A DNA stretch of 64,000 nucleotides, from positions 192,172 to 256,171 of the forward strand of contig CAZLGW010000003.1 in assembly GCA_964559125.1 (NCBI GenBank), read 5' to 3'. The DNA is from Ravibacter sp964559125. Its GTDB lineage: Bacteria; Bacteroidota; Bacteroidia; Cytophagales; Spirosomataceae. The translations under genes were made by a program, and so were the position numbers. A model generated the notes under the pieces. The model ran no database searches and was not told the origin of the DNA. It saw only the letters and a list, made by a program, of their open reading frames with translations. Positions 24,598-34,262 of this stretch are shown one piece after another. Numbering within the stretch: the stretch's first letter is position 1; the number at the start of each line of letters is the position of its first letter.

Positions 24598-26130
24598 CTA
24601 TTCCCACTCGATTTCGACGGCGTAATTCTTCAGGTCGATCGTCGTGAATTTTTCCTGCGATTGTTTTCTCAGGCTTACCTTGCCGTTGACAACGCTGGTG
24701 GTCTGTTGTACGATAACGTCCTTGCTGTTTTTTTTGCGATATATAGGCAGCAGTCTTTCAGTGGTGTTGACAGGCAGGTCAATACTCTTGCCTTTGGCGG
24801 TGATCCTGATGTTCCGGCTCGGAAGGTAAGGCTTCCCCGCAAGCTCAAGCGCCCGGGAAGCAAGCGGCACCCCGTAGCCGACGTAGTTATTCCCGAAAGG
24901 ATACAGGTGCGCCGACTTTTCTATTATTTCAATAAGCTGCTTGTTGTTCAGGAGCGGGTTGTGCTCCATCAGGCAGGCTGCAAACCCTGTAATGACCGGT
25001 GCTGACAGAGATGTTCCATAGAGAGAATAGCAGGAGACATTCGGCTTCAGGTAGTCCAGCGATTCGGGACCGATACTGCTATAGCCAATCCGCGTCCATT
25101 GCTGCTGGTTGGTGGCTCCTACTGACAGAACTCCCTTTGCATCGGCGGGAGCGGTGATGATTTTCCAGGATTTGTCTTCTCCCTCGTTCCCGGCGGAGAT
25201 GATGAGGAGCATCCCTTTTTTATCTGCTGCAAGCTGGGCGGCCCTTGAAATAGCGGTCGATTTCCCATCCATCTGCACCGGATCGTAATTCTCAGAAGGA
25301 TCGGTAAAGCCCCGGGCATATCCCAGCGAAGTGTTGACCAGCCTTACCCCCAGGCTGTCCATCCATTCGAGGGCAGCTATCCAGTTGTCTTCCTCGCCCC
25401 GCCATTCACGAAGAGAATAGTCGGTACGCGCCAGGTAGAACTTCGAGTTGAGCGCCATCCCGTACTGGACATGCTCTCTTTTATCAAGTCCGGCTATTGC
25501 CGAAAGAACTTCCGTACCATGCATATCCGAATAGGATTCTGCTGTAGAATACAGTGTCTCGCCTTTCATGTGGGGTTTGACGTAATCCCTGATACCTAAT
25601 ATTTTATTTTTTGAAAACAGGTGGGCGAGCAGATCCGATGAGTCGGCGCCGTAGAAGCCGGCGTCGATTACCCCGATCATCACACCTTTACCGGTCAGCC
25701 TCTGACTTGTAAACACATCAGACTGAACCTGTTCCATCACCGGCGCAAGCAGGGTCGGAGAAGGCAGCGGCGCAGATCTGGCGATAAAAAAGTCGGAGTC
25801 CATTCTTACAACTTCCTTCACGAAATCCATTTGCCTGACTTTGCTGAGCGTCTCCGGGGTCAGCCGGGCAGAAACGGCATTCAGCCATTTGGACCGCTGG
25901 ATAATACGGACAGAAGCGTTGTCGAGTATAGAAAGGTAGTCATGTTTTACCGGTAGATCGGTAATGTCGAAGAGGGGCAAGCCCAGTTTTTCCCTGCTCT
26001 CCAAAGTCCTCGGAGATATGGCGGGTTGTTGTGATAAGTCCTTGTCTTTCAGGAATATCCAGTACTTTCCTTCCGCGTTGGAGAAGGATGGGCATACAGC
26101 GAAAAAACAAAATAGTAACAGGAGTCTCAT
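24598..26130 (-). CDS. Secreted S8 (subtilisin-like) serine peptidase
   Basis: A 510-residue exported protease. A signal peptide (MRLLLLFCFFAVCPSFSNA) precedes a propeptide-like region with the PAISPRTLESREKLGL segment typical of Bacteroidota subtilases, then the catalytic domain with Asp (MIGVIDAGFYG), His (DMHGTEVLSAIAG), the oxyanion Asn region (LLIISAGNEGE) and Ser (YGTSLSAPVITG). The last 90 residues are beta-rich; they lack an obvious T9SS C-terminal motif but could still be a sorting or P-like domain. Substrate unknown. Confidence 0.92.
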   Translation of the reverse strand: MRLLLLFCFFAVCPSFSNAEGKYWIFLKDKDLSQQPAISPRTLESREKLGLPLFDITDLPVKHDYLSILDNASVRIIQRSKWLNAVSARLTPETLSKVRQMDFVKEVVRMDSDFFIARSAPLPSPTLLAPVMEQVQSDVFTSQRLTGKGVMIGVIDAGFYGADSSDLLAHLFSKNKILGIRDYVKPHMKGETLYSTAESYSDMHGTEVLSAIAGLDKREHVQYGMALNSKFYLARTDYSLREWRGEEDNWIAALEWMDSLGVRLVNTSLGYARGFTDPSENYDPVQMDGKSTAISRAAQLAADKKGMLLIISAGNEGEDKSWKIITAPADAKGVLSVGATNQQQWTRIGYSSIGPESLDYLKPNVSCYSLYGTSLSAPVITGFAACLMEHNPLLNNKQLIEIIEKSAHLYPFGNNYVGYGVPLASRALELAGKPYLPSRNIRITAKGKSIDLPVNTTERLLPIYRKKNSKDVIVQQTTSVVNGKVSLRKQSQEKFTTIDLKNYAVEIEWE

Positions 26131-26279
26131 AAAATTAATACTGACAAAAGACCAGGCTCCGGGGAGCCGGTTTAAGGGTGTATGGAACAGGTACTGTATG
26201 AGCTGGCCGACTTCGCGGGGAATATCGGCCGGGCTGCTTTTTACATGGCTTTAACTGTAAACAATATGCAAGATAGATG

Positions 26280-26287
26280 TAATTTTG
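26280..26287 (+). promoter_or_regulatory. -7 promoter box before the M24 peptidase gene
   Basis: TAATTTTG fits TAnnTTTG and lies 45 bases before ATG 26332. It supports that start over an in-frame upstream ATG at 26182, which would precede the promoter. No -33 TTTG is seen. Confidence 0.45.
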
Positions 26288-26331
26288 CAAAAGAAATACT
26301 CACCATCGCTAAAATCCAGGACCATTTATTT

Positions 26332-27621
26332 ATGCGTTACGACCCGATAGAGCAGTCTTTATTTGTGAACAATCGCAGCAGACTGGCGCAACTGATGCAT
26401 ACTAAGTCACTTGCGATACTGAATGCCAATGATTTTATGCCTACCAACGCCGATGGTACGATGGGCTTCAGGCAGAATTCAGATCTTTTTTATTTGTCGG
26501 GTGTTGACCAGGAGGAAACGATATTGCTGATCTTTCCGGATCATCCGGACCCGCGTTTCAGAGAAGTCCTGTTTCTCAGGGAAACCAACGAACATATCGC
26601 GGTTTGGGAAGGGGAGAAGCTCACGAAGGAGAAGGCGATGGAGGTCTCGGGTATTGAAACCATATACTGGACGCACCAGTTCGAGAACATATTCAGGAAC
26701 ATTGTTTTTGAGGCTGAAAAAGTATATTTCAATACCAACGAGCACACTCGCAACGAATCGCAGGTCGAGACGAGAGACAGCCGCTTTATCCGGTTTTTTA
26801 AGGAAAGATATCCTTTGCATCAGCTCGAACGGCTTGCACCGATTATGCATCACCTGCGGGCTATCAAGCAGCCGGAAGAGATCAGTCTGATCCGGACAGC
26901 CTGCGGCATCACAAAAGCGGGTTTTGAACGTCTCCTGCGGTTTGTAAAGCCCGGGGTTACGGAGTATGAGATAGAGGCCGAAATGCTTCATGAATATATA
27001 AGACGTAAATCGAGGGGATATGCCTATTCTCCAATTATCGCTTCGGGCAAAAATGCGTGTGTTCTCCATTATGTTGAAAACAACCAGGTTTGCCGTGAGG
27101 GGGATGTGCTGTTGCTCGATTGTGCGGCGGAGTACGCAAACTATAATGCCGACCTTACCCGTTCTATACCTGTAAGCGGGCGCTTTACGAAGCGGCAGGC
27201 CGATGTGTACGATGCTGTTTTCCGCGTCTTCAAAGCTGCCAGGTCAATGCTGGTAGTGGGGAATGTGTGGGATGAGTATCACCGGGAGGTAAACGAGATA
27301 ATGGAGAGCGAGCTGATCGGGCTCGGCCTGCTTACAAAGCAGGATATAGACGGTCAGAACCCGGATTGGCCCGCGTTCAAAAAGTATTTTCCCCACGGCA
27401 CGTCCCATTTTCTGGGCCTCGATGTGCATGATGTGGGTAACAAGTACAGGAGGTTTGAGCCGGGGATGGTGTTTACCTGCGAACCCGGGATTTATATCAG
27501 GGAGGAAGGACTTGGTATCAGGCTGGAAAATAATATTCTCATCACTGAGAGTGGTAATGTGGACCTGATGAGCGATATTCCGCTGGAGAGGGAAGAGATC
27601 GAGGATCTGATGAATGGATGA
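26332..27621 (+). CDS. pepP: Xaa-Pro aminopeptidase (M24B metallopeptidase)
   Basis: A 429-residue cytosolic aminopeptidase that removes N-terminal residues preceding proline. An N-terminal creatinase-like domain (RSRLAQLMHTKSLAILNANDFMPTNADGTMGFRQNSDLFYLSG) precedes the pita-bread domain with all five metal ligands: Asp (LLLDCAAEY), Asp (NADLTRS), His (GTSHFLGLDVHD), Glu (CEPGIYI) and Glu (RLENNILI). The start at 26332 gives MRYDPIEQ, matching relatives. It ends 35 bases before eboA and could be in the same transcript. Confidence 0.93.
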   Translation: MRYDPIEQSLFVNNRSRLAQLMHTKSLAILNANDFMPTNADGTMGFRQNSDLFYLSGVDQEETILLIFPDHPDPRFREVLFLRETNEHIAVWEGEKLTKEKAMEVSGIETIYWTHQFENIFRNIVFEAEKVYFNTNEHTRNESQVETRDSRFIRFFKERYPLHQLERLAPIMHHLRAIKQPEEISLIRTACGITKAGFERLLRFVKPGVTEYEIEAEMLHEYIRRKSRGYAYSPIIASGKNACVLHYVENNQVCREGDVLLLDCAAEYANYNADLTRSIPVSGRFTKRQADVYDAVFRVFKAARSMLVVGNVWDEYHREVNEIMESELIGLGLLTKQDIDGQNPDWPAFKKYFPHGTSHFLGLDVHDVGNKYRRFEPGMVFTCEPGIYIREEGLGIRLENNILITESGNVDLMSDIPLEREEIEDLMNG

Positions 27622-27656
27622 GAGAATCAGGTAGTTAAAATTTATTTTTAAATAAA

Positions 27657-28526
27657 ATGAATGAAATTGCTCCCCTGCTTTGGCGTATCATAGCAGAGCA
27701 GGTAGACGGGGAAGTGCAGGAGTGGCTGAAAAGCAGTGAAGGCGGGAAGCCGATCGAGATCATGACGGTATTCGTAGCGGTCCCCAGGCACGTGCCCAGA
27801 AAGCTGGTCGTTCCCCACCCGGTTCAGGCGGAGGTACTGGACGAGGCCGTAGCCGGATTTTCGGTTACAGGCTGGTCGCTGGTAAGGTTAGTGCGTGTCT
27901 GGATGCTTACCCGACTGGACTCAGGCAGCAGGGAAGAATATGTCCGGAATATCAGGACGTTGTTCGATACGGCCGAGATGAACGAGTTGGTAGCGCTGTA
28001 TTCCGCTTTGCCGCTGCTCAGATATCCGGAAACCTGGATAGCTACTGCCAGCGATGCGGTAAGGTCAAATATCGGGTTGGTGCTCGATGCTATAGCGCTG
28101 CAGAACCCGTACCCGGCAGAGTACTTTTCGGAAGGGGCATGGAACCAGCTTGTTATGAAATCGATTTTTAACGATAAGCCTGTCCATCTCATATATGGCC
28201 TTGAGAAACGCGCCAATGCAGAGCTGGCGAGGATTCTAACCGATTTTGCCCACGAGCGCTGGGCCGCCGGTCGCCGGGTAGCTCCCCGGGTATGGCAGTT
28301 GATCGCAGATTTTGTGAACGACCGGACAATTGCCGATCTGAAACACCTCCTGGATTCCGCCACGGAAGAAGACCGGGAAGCAGGCGCCCTGGTTTGCCTG
28401 CAATCGGACTTTCCTCCCGCGATGGAGCTACTGGAACTGTATCCCGAAATAATGGCATTAGCCAAAGAGGGTAAGCTGAACTGGAAAAATCTTGAACATA
28501 CCGACTTGAATACCTATGTGTCGTAG
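27657..28526 (+). CDS. eboA: EboA domain-containing protein
   Basis: First gene of a complete eboA-F operon. The ebo proteins have been linked to moving secondary-metabolite precursors across the inner membrane (for example the scytonemin monomer in cyanobacteria) and occur as a unit in Bacteroidota and eustigmatophyte plastids. EboA itself has no known activity. This 289-residue copy is soluble and largely helical, opening with IAPLLWRIIAEQVDGEVQEWL. I call it mainly from its place ahead of unmistakable eboB-F genes. It overlaps eboB by 11 bases. Confidence 0.82.
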   Translation: MNEIAPLLWRIIAEQVDGEVQEWLKSSEGGKPIEIMTVFVAVPRHVPRKLVVPHPVQAEVLDEAVAGFSVTGWSLVRLVRVWMLTRLDSGSREEYVRNIRTLFDTAEMNELVALYSALPLLRYPETWIATASDAVRSNIGLVLDAIALQNPYPAEYFSEGAWNQLVMKSIFNDKPVHLIYGLEKRANAELARILTDFAHERWAAGRRVAPRVWQLIADFVNDRTIADLKHLLDSATEEDREAGALVCLQSDFPPAMELLELYPEIMALAKEGKLNWKNLEHTDLNTYVS

Positions 28527-29547
28527 CTGCCAACAGGAACTCCGGCGCAACCCGTCGCATTTTGAAAATGCAGGCGGAGCCGCAGAGGAATCCACTCATC
28601 TTGACCTGCAGTGGGATGATTATCGCGAATCTATCAGGGGCATGCGTTTCTTTGATCCGCATGTGCACATGGTTTCCCGGACAACCGACGATTACCAGGC
28701 TATGTATGACGCCGGGATCGTGGCTTTGATCGAGCCGTCGTTCTGGGTAGGACAGCCGCGTACAGGTCTGTCTACGTTCAAAGATTATTACAATAGTCTT
28801 ATAGGCTGGGAGAGGTTTCGCTCCAGCCAGTTCGGGGTCAGGCATTATTGCACCATAGGCCTGAACTCCCGCGAGGCGAACAACGAGGAACTTGCCGAGC
28901 AGGTGATGGGGATATTGCCGCTTTATGCCTATAAAGAAGGAGTTGTGGGAATAGGTGAAATAGGATTTGATGATCAGACCGCGCTCGAGGAAAAATATTA
29001 CCGCCTGCAGCTGGAGCTGGCCAAAGCCGCCCGTCTCCCTGTCCAGGTACACACTCCGCACCGCGACAAGAAGAGAGGTACGGAGCGCAGCATGTCGATA
29101 GCGCTTGAGCATGGCCTGGATCCTTCCTGGGTCATTATCGATCATAATAATGAAGAGACCGTGAAAAGCGTGCTGGACCAGGGTTTCTGGGCAGCCTTTA
29201 CCATTTATCCGTTCACGAAAATGGGGAATGAACGGATGGTGAAAATAGTGGAGCAATACGGCCCGGAGCGGATTATGATCAACTCTGCCGCCGACTGGGG
29301 GATTTCGGATCCTCTTGCCGTACCCAAAACGGCTGCCCTGATGAAGATGAAGGGTATTAGCCCGGAAGCGATCAGGCAGGTTACTTACCAGAATGCCATA
29401 GACGCTTTTGGCAAGAGCGGACAAATCGATACCACCGATTTTGAGGGTAATCAGGATATCGATCAGAACGAGAAATTTTTCGGTAACAGCATTTTAAGGG
29501 GAGGACAGCAGCCGCGGGTATCCCGGAATTCGATTTTTATCTCATAA
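28516..29547 (+). CDS. eboB: TatD-like metal-dependent hydrolase EboB
   Basis: A 343-residue TIM-barrel hydrolase of the TatD type. Metal ligands: HxH (DPHVHMVS), Glu (VGIGEIGFDD), His (VQVHTPH), His (VIIDHNNE) and Asp (SAADWGISDP). The first 42 residues, with CRSC at the very start, precede the barrel; relatives may begin at the Met at 28642 (MRFFDPHVHM), but the 11-base overlap with eboA favours ATG 28516. Its role in the ebo pathway is unknown. Confidence 0.87.
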   Translation: MCRSCQQELRRNPSHFENAGGAAEESTHLDLQWDDYRESIRGMRFFDPHVHMVSRTTDDYQAMYDAGIVALIEPSFWVGQPRTGLSTFKDYYNSLIGWERFRSSQFGVRHYCTIGLNSREANNEELAEQVMGILPLYAYKEGVVGIGEIGFDDQTALEEKYYRLQLELAKAARLPVQVHTPHRDKKRGTERSMSIALEHGLDPSWVIIDHNNEETVKSVLDQGFWAAFTIYPFTKMGNERMVKIVEQYGPERIMINSAADWGISDPLAVPKTAALMKMKGISPEAIRQVTYQNAIDAFGKSGQIDTTDFEGNQDIDQNEKFFGNSILRGGQQPRVSRNSIFIS

Positions 29548-29572
29548 CCTGTTAATATCTGCCCGGGTGGTA

Positions 29573-30433
29573 TTGAAGTCTTATTTACAGCTCATGCGAC
29601 CTGCTAACCTGGTAACAGCGGTGGCCGATATTATAGCGGGAGCAGCTATAGCCGGTTTTTTAGCAGATACCGCAGGGCTGGAATGGCTTATTTTATCGAC
29701 GCTCGGCCTGTATGGTGGCGGAGTAGTGCTCAACGACGTCTTTGATGCCCGCCTGGATGCAGTCGAGCGGCCCGAACGCCCTATCCCCTCCGGCAGGGTG
29801 CCCTTGCGTAACGCGGCTTTGCTTGGAGCAGGATTGCTGGTTTTCGGTGTGGCTTCAGCTGCTTTTTTTCAGCCAGAAAGCGGTATTGTCGCTTTTTGCA
29901 TTGCGCTTGCGACGCTCCTGTATAACCGGATTGCCAAACATCACCGGTTTTTCGGGCCTCTGGTAATGGGATTGTGCAGGGGTGGGAATCTGCTGTTGGG
30001 TATGAGCGTAGCCTGGCCGGCATTACTGGCCTGGTGGCCGGTAGCATTTGTGCCGGTTATTTACATAGCAGCTATTACATTAATAAGTCAGGATGAGGTA
30101 CACGGCGGGCATAGAACTTTCCTTTATCTCGCTGGTTTTCTGTATCTGCTGGTCCATATAGCACAGGCAAGCGTCGCCTTTTCCCGGGGGAACTTTTTCG
30201 GGGCGCTCCTGCTTATCGTATTACATGCCTTTCTCATCGGAAAACCCCTGGTTGCGGCCATCAAAACCCCGGTCGGTCCGTTGATCGGGAAGGCAGTAAA
30301 AGCGGGTGTTCTGTCGCTTATTGTGATGAATGCCGCCTGGTGTGTGGCTTTCGGGTATTTCGGGCCGGGATTGCTGGTACTATTATTACTGCCGCTGTCC
30401 ATATTCCTGGGAAAGATTTTTGCTGTAACCTAG
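29573..30433 (+). CDS. eboC: UbiA-like prenyltransferase-fold membrane protein EboC
   Basis: A 286-residue polytopic protein of the UbiA superfamily. The first Asp-rich motif is intact (NDVFDARLDAVERPERPIPSG); the second is reduced to SQDEVHGGHR, so catalysis as an ordinary prenyltransferase is uncertain. About eight TM helices are visible. No ATG is available near the start; TTG 29573 yields MKSYLQLMRPANLVTA, which fits the family, and GTG 29567 is an alternative. Confidence 0.87.
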   Translation: MKSYLQLMRPANLVTAVADIIAGAAIAGFLADTAGLEWLILSTLGLYGGGVVLNDVFDARLDAVERPERPIPSGRVPLRNAALLGAGLLVFGVASAAFFQPESGIVAFCIALATLLYNRIAKHHRFFGPLVMGLCRGGNLLLGMSVAWPALLAWWPVAFVPVIYIAAITLISQDEVHGGHRTFLYLAGFLYLLVHIAQASVAFSRGNFFGALLLIVLHAFLIGKPLVAAIKTPVGPLIGKAVKAGVLSLIVMNAAWCVAFGYFGPGLLVLLLLPLSIFLGKIFAVT

Positions 30434-30468
30434 CTTTCCTTGCCCTGAAATGATTTTTAAATAATATC

Positions 30469-31650
30469 ATGTTTGTTTTAGAACAGTCTTTTGAGGTTTC
30501 TTACCGGTATAAGGTTTTTTTTACCGAACATCTTTTTGCCAAAGACAACGAATTGCTGTCTGCTCTTTTCAACTCGCTGGTGGAGCCAGATTACGTAGCC
30601 AAAGCATTGTTTGTCCTGGATGAAGGAGTGCTCGCCTGCCACCCGGATCTGTTGCAGCAGATAGGCGGTTATTTTGAAATATATGGTGAAAGGGTCAGGC
30701 TTGTGCCGGAAATGATCGTAGTACCCGGAGGTGAGGTTGTCAAAAATGATCCTGCTCACCTGGAAAAGATAGTGGATGCTATAGATCGCCACGGTATCGA
30801 CCGGCACTCCTACCTGGTAGCAGTCGGCGGAGGAGCTGTGCTGGACATGGCCGGTTATGCGGCCGCTATCTCTCACAGGGGTGTAAGGCATATCCGGATC
30901 CCGACTACCGTACTGTCGCAGAACGACTCGGGCATAGGGGTAAAGAATAGTGTCAATTACAGGGGTAAGAAAAATTTCCTCGGAACATTCGTGCCACCCG
31001 TTGCCGTGATCAACGACAGCCATTTTCTGACAACCCTTTCTGAACGTGACTGGCGGGCAGGAATTGCGGAAGCAGTTAAGGTAGCGCTAATTAAAGACCT
31101 TTCTTTTTTTGAATGGATCGAAGCCAACAGCCAGGCGCTTGCCGATCGTTCGGGCGAGGCAATGAACCACCTTATCATCAAATGTGCGGATTTACATCTG
31201 CGGCATATCCGTAGCGGCGACCCTTTCGAATCAGGCTCCGCACGGCCCCTGGACTTCGGTCACTGGGCGGCTCATAAGCTCGAATACCTCACCGGCTTCG
31301 GGCTCAGGCACGGAGAGGCGGTAGCCATAGGCATAGCGCTCGACAGTGTCTATTCTTTTAAAAAAAGCCTGATTACGGAGCAGGACGTGGAACGTATTCT
31401 CCGCCTGTTCACTACGCTCGGCTTTGAGCTGGGGCATGAGCGCTTGTGGGAGCGGGAGAGCTTCTACCTGAAAGAAGGACTTTCCGAATTCAGGGAACAT
31501 CTCGGCGGAAGGCTGACCATCACGCTGCTCGAAGCTTTGGGAACAGGCCTGGAAGTGCACGAAATGGATGAAAAACTGATAGAAGAATCAGCAGTATACC
31601 TGAAAAATTATGAAGCAAGCCTTCATCTGTCGCCTTCTGCTTCGGCTTAA
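30469..31650 (+). CDS. eboD: 3-dehydroquinate synthase-like protein EboD
   Basis: A 393-residue AroB-fold protein. The NAD loop (AVGGGAVLDMAGYAA), the lysine segment (RGKKNFLGTF) and the zinc ligands Glu (AGIAEAVKVALI), His (DFGHWAAHKLE) and His (LRHGEAVAIG) are all retained, so it probably catalyses a sugar-phosphate cyclisation or related reaction rather than being a dead paralogue. It differs from a housekeeping AroB in its N terminus and is placed by context as EboD of the ebo operon. Confidence 0.9.
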   Translation: MFVLEQSFEVSYRYKVFFTEHLFAKDNELLSALFNSLVEPDYVAKALFVLDEGVLACHPDLLQQIGGYFEIYGERVRLVPEMIVVPGGEVVKNDPAHLEKIVDAIDRHGIDRHSYLVAVGGGAVLDMAGYAAAISHRGVRHIRIPTTVLSQNDSGIGVKNSVNYRGKKNFLGTFVPPVAVINDSHFLTTLSERDWRAGIAEAVKVALIKDLSFFEWIEANSQALADRSGEAMNHLIIKCADLHLRHIRSGDPFESGSARPLDFGHWAAHKLEYLTGFGLRHGEAVAIGIALDSVYSFKKSLITEQDVERILRLFTTLGFELGHERLWERESFYLKEGLSEFREHLGGRLTITLLEALGTGLEVHEMDEKLIEESAVYLKNYEASLHLSPSASA

Positions 31651-31690
31651 ACGACCGGGTCCGGCCGGGTATTAAAATTACAACTACATT

Positions 31691-32902
31691 ATGCAAACCA
31701 GATATGGTCACCTGACCTACTGCAGCAATATTCACCCGGGCGCGAGCTGGGAAGACCATTTTCGTGAGCTGAAAGAAAATTTACCCTATATCAGGCGGCA
31801 GGTGGCGGGCAACGAGCCGCTGGCTATCGGGCTGCGCTGCGCAAACGAGGCCTCCCTGGAATTGTCTCAGCCGGAGCGCCTGCAGGAGTTCAGGCAGTGG
31901 CTCGATGACAACCACCTCTATATCTTTTGTATCAACGGGTTTCCCTATGGCAGCTTTCACGGATCGGTAGTGAAAGACCAGGTCCATAGTCCCGACTGGA
32001 CGACCGACGAAAGAAAGGAATATACTAAACGGCTCTTTAACATCCTGGCCGGCCTTTTGCCCGATGGTATGCACGGAGGAGTGTCTACCCCGCCGTTGTC
32101 GTACAGGCACTGGTGGGCAACGGAGGGGCAAGTGCAGGAAGCTGCCAGAACGGCCACAGCCAATATACTTGACATAGTGGCTTTCCTGATCGATCTCGAA
32201 GCTGAAACTGGCCGGTTCCTGCATCTCGATATTGAGCCTGAGCCGGACGGGATCCTCGATAATGGCCATGATTTTTTTGAATGGTATGAGAAGCAGCTTA
32301 TACCGGCAGCGGTTTCTTACCTGAAGGAAAAGAAAGGCTTCACGGAAGAGGAATCGGGCAATGCGATACGCAGGTACGTACAACTTTGCTATGATGTCTG
32401 CCATTTTGCCGTCAGCTATGAATCGCCGCGGCAGGTAAGGGAGAAACTACGGGAAACCGGCATCCGGGTCGGCAGGCTACAGGTAAGCTCCGCGCTGAGG
32501 ATAGAACTGTCGGAGCGAAAGGAGGAAAAACTGGAGGCCCTGGCCGTATTTAACGAGCCGGTCTATCTTCACCAGGTGGTAGCAAGGAAAAACGATCAGT
32601 CGCTGCTTCACTATGCCGACCTTGACAAAGCTCTTGCAGGCGACACTTCCGGGCACAAAGAGTGGCGGGTTCATTTTCACGTACCGCTTTTCCTCGATAG
32701 CTACGGACTTCTGAACTCGACGCAGCAGGATATCACAGAGGTGCTGGCTATTCAGAAAAGCGAAACATTCACCGATTATCTCGAGGTCGAAACCTATACC
32801 TGGGGCGTTTTACCGGCTCCCCTGCAGATACCTGTTTCCGATTCAATCGTAAGGGAGTTGACCTGGGTGAAACAACAACTGGATACTGATGACCATGAAT
32901 AA
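31691..32902 (+). CDS. eboE: Metabolite traffic protein EboE (xylose isomerase-like TIM barrel)
   Basis: A 403-residue protein beginning TRYGHLTYCSNIHPGASWEDHF, which is the signature opening of EboE. The fold is the sugar-phosphate isomerase/epimerase TIM barrel; candidate metal residues include Glu/Asp in HLDIEPEPDG and His in CYDVCHFAVSYE. It overlaps eboF by 14 bases. Its substrate is not known. Confidence 0.9.
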   Translation: MQTRYGHLTYCSNIHPGASWEDHFRELKENLPYIRRQVAGNEPLAIGLRCANEASLELSQPERLQEFRQWLDDNHLYIFCINGFPYGSFHGSVVKDQVHSPDWTTDERKEYTKRLFNILAGLLPDGMHGGVSTPPLSYRHWWATEGQVQEAARTATANILDIVAFLIDLEAETGRFLHLDIEPEPDGILDNGHDFFEWYEKQLIPAAVSYLKEKKGFTEEESGNAIRRYVQLCYDVCHFAVSYESPRQVREKLRETGIRVGRLQVSSALRIELSERKEEKLEALAVFNEPVYLHQVVARKNDQSLLHYADLDKALAGDTSGHKEWRVHFHVPLFLDSYGLLNSTQQDITEVLAIQKSETFTDYLEVETYTWGVLPAPLQIPVSDSIVRELTWVKQQLDTDDHE

Positions 32903-34262
32903 AACTGTCGTAATTGATGTAGTAGGATTAAGCACAAACCTGGTAGGAGAGCATACGCCGTTTCTCAGTGACTATGTATCGAAAAGGGTCCTTACCCCTA
33001 TAAAGCCGGTATTACCTGCCCTTACCACTACTTCGCAAAGCTGTTATGTGACGGGTAAATGGCCTTCGGAACAGGGGATTGTCGGCAACGGGTGGTATGA
33101 CCGGGAAGACGCTGAAGTCAAGTTCTGGAAACAGTCCAACCACCTGGTGCGCTCAGAAAAGATCTGGGATGCAGCCAGGAAGATAGACCCGGGCTTTACT
33201 TGTTCCAAAATGTTCTGGTGGTACAATATGTACTCGACTGCCGATTATTCCGTCACTCCACGGCCGCAGTACCATGCCGACGGGGTGAAGGCGCCCGATT
33301 GCTACGCATACCCTGCCGGCTTGCGCGATGAGCTGCAAAAAGAGCTGGGACAATTCCCGCTATTCAATTTCTGGGGGCCGAACGCCAATATCAGGTCCTC
33401 GCAGTGGATAGCGGAGGCTTCCATCAAAGTGGATCAGAAACACGATCCTACCCTGACGCTGATCTACCTGCCGCACCTGGATTACTGTCTTCAGAAGTTC
33501 GGTCCCGACTTTTCGAAGATAAGCAGGGAGCTTGGAGAGATCGACTCCCTTTTAAGACGGTTGATCACCTATTTTGAGGGTGCCGGCGCAAAAATAATCC
33601 TGCTGTCTGAGTACGGTATTAATCCCGTTTCGCAGCCGGTCCATATTAACCGTGTTCTTCGTGGACAGAACTGGATTTCGGTGCGTAGTGAGCGGTGGTA
33701 TGAACTGTTAGATGCCGGCGCTTCCGAAGCTTTTGCCGTGGCTGATCACCAGATCGCGCATGTATATGTTAAGCAGCCCGGAAATGTAGGGAAAGTGAGG
33801 GAGCTTCTTTCGGCAGTACCGGGTATTGCAAAAGTGCTGGACAAAGCGGAACAGGCAGCTTATCATCTCGACCACGAACGATCCGGCGACCTGGTAGCCG
33901 TGGCTGAGGACGATAGCTGGTTTACCTACTACTACTGGCTGGACGATGCCAAAGCGCCTGATTATGCCAGGCTCGTCGATATACACCGGAAGCCGGGCTA
34001 TGATCCGGTTGAGATGTTTATGGACCCGGCAAACCCGCTGATCAAGCTGCGGGCGGCCTACAAGCTGCTGAGAAAGAAGCTGGGCTTCCGTTATCTTATG
34101 GATGTTATACCGTTTGATGCCGGATTGGTAAAAGGCTCGCACGGCTCATGCTTTGTTCCGCCGGTTTACTACCCTGTCTGCATTACAGATGAGTCAACTG
34201 GAAGAAAAGAACTGGAGGCTGTGGATGTATACGGAGTTATCTGGGATCACCTGACGAAGTAG
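32889..34262 (+). CDS. eboF: Alkaline phosphatase-superfamily (nucleotide pyrophosphatase-like) protein EboF
   Basis: A 457-residue protein with the NPP-type layout: an early Asp (VVIDVVG), the nucleophile Thr region (PALTTTSQSCYVTGKWPSEQGIVGNGWYD) and a late His (KGSHGS). The remaining zinc ligands are changed: the usual DxxxH near KYGP reads DYCLQKFGP, and the usual SDHGM reads SEYGI. It therefore may bind one metal only or work differently. Last gene of the operon; 143 non-coding bases follow in which I see no strong terminator. Confidence 0.86.
   Translation: MTMNKTVVIDVVGLSTNLVGEHTPFLSDYVSKRVLTPIKPVLPALTTTSQSCYVTGKWPSEQGIVGNGWYDREDAEVKFWKQSNHLVRSEKIWDAARKIDPGFTCSKMFWWYNMYSTADYSVTPRPQYHADGVKAPDCYAYPAGLRDELQKELGQFPLFNFWGPNANIRSSQWIAEASIKVDQKHDPTLTLIYLPHLDYCLQKFGPDFSKISRELGEIDSLLRRLITYFEGAGAKIILLSEYGINPVSQPVHINRVLRGQNWISVRSERWYELLDAGASEAFAVADHQIAHVYVKQPGNVGKVRELLSAVPGIAKVLDKAEQAAYHLDHERSGDLVAVAEDDSWFTYYYWLDDAKAPDYARLVDIHRKPGYDPVEMFMDPANPLIKLRAAYKLLRKKLGFRYLMDVIPFDAGLVKGSHGSCFVPPVYYPVCITDESTGRKELEAVDVYGVIWDHLTK

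Noticed and set aside
28189..29424. Long open frame of 411 codons on the strand opposite eboA/eboB
   Set aside because: It mirrors the eboB coding frame, has no recognisable domain and would need to displace two well-supported overlapping genes.
30469..31650. Housekeeping aroB (shikimate pathway)
   Set aside because: It lies inside a complete ebo gene order with an unusual N terminus, so it is better read as EboD.
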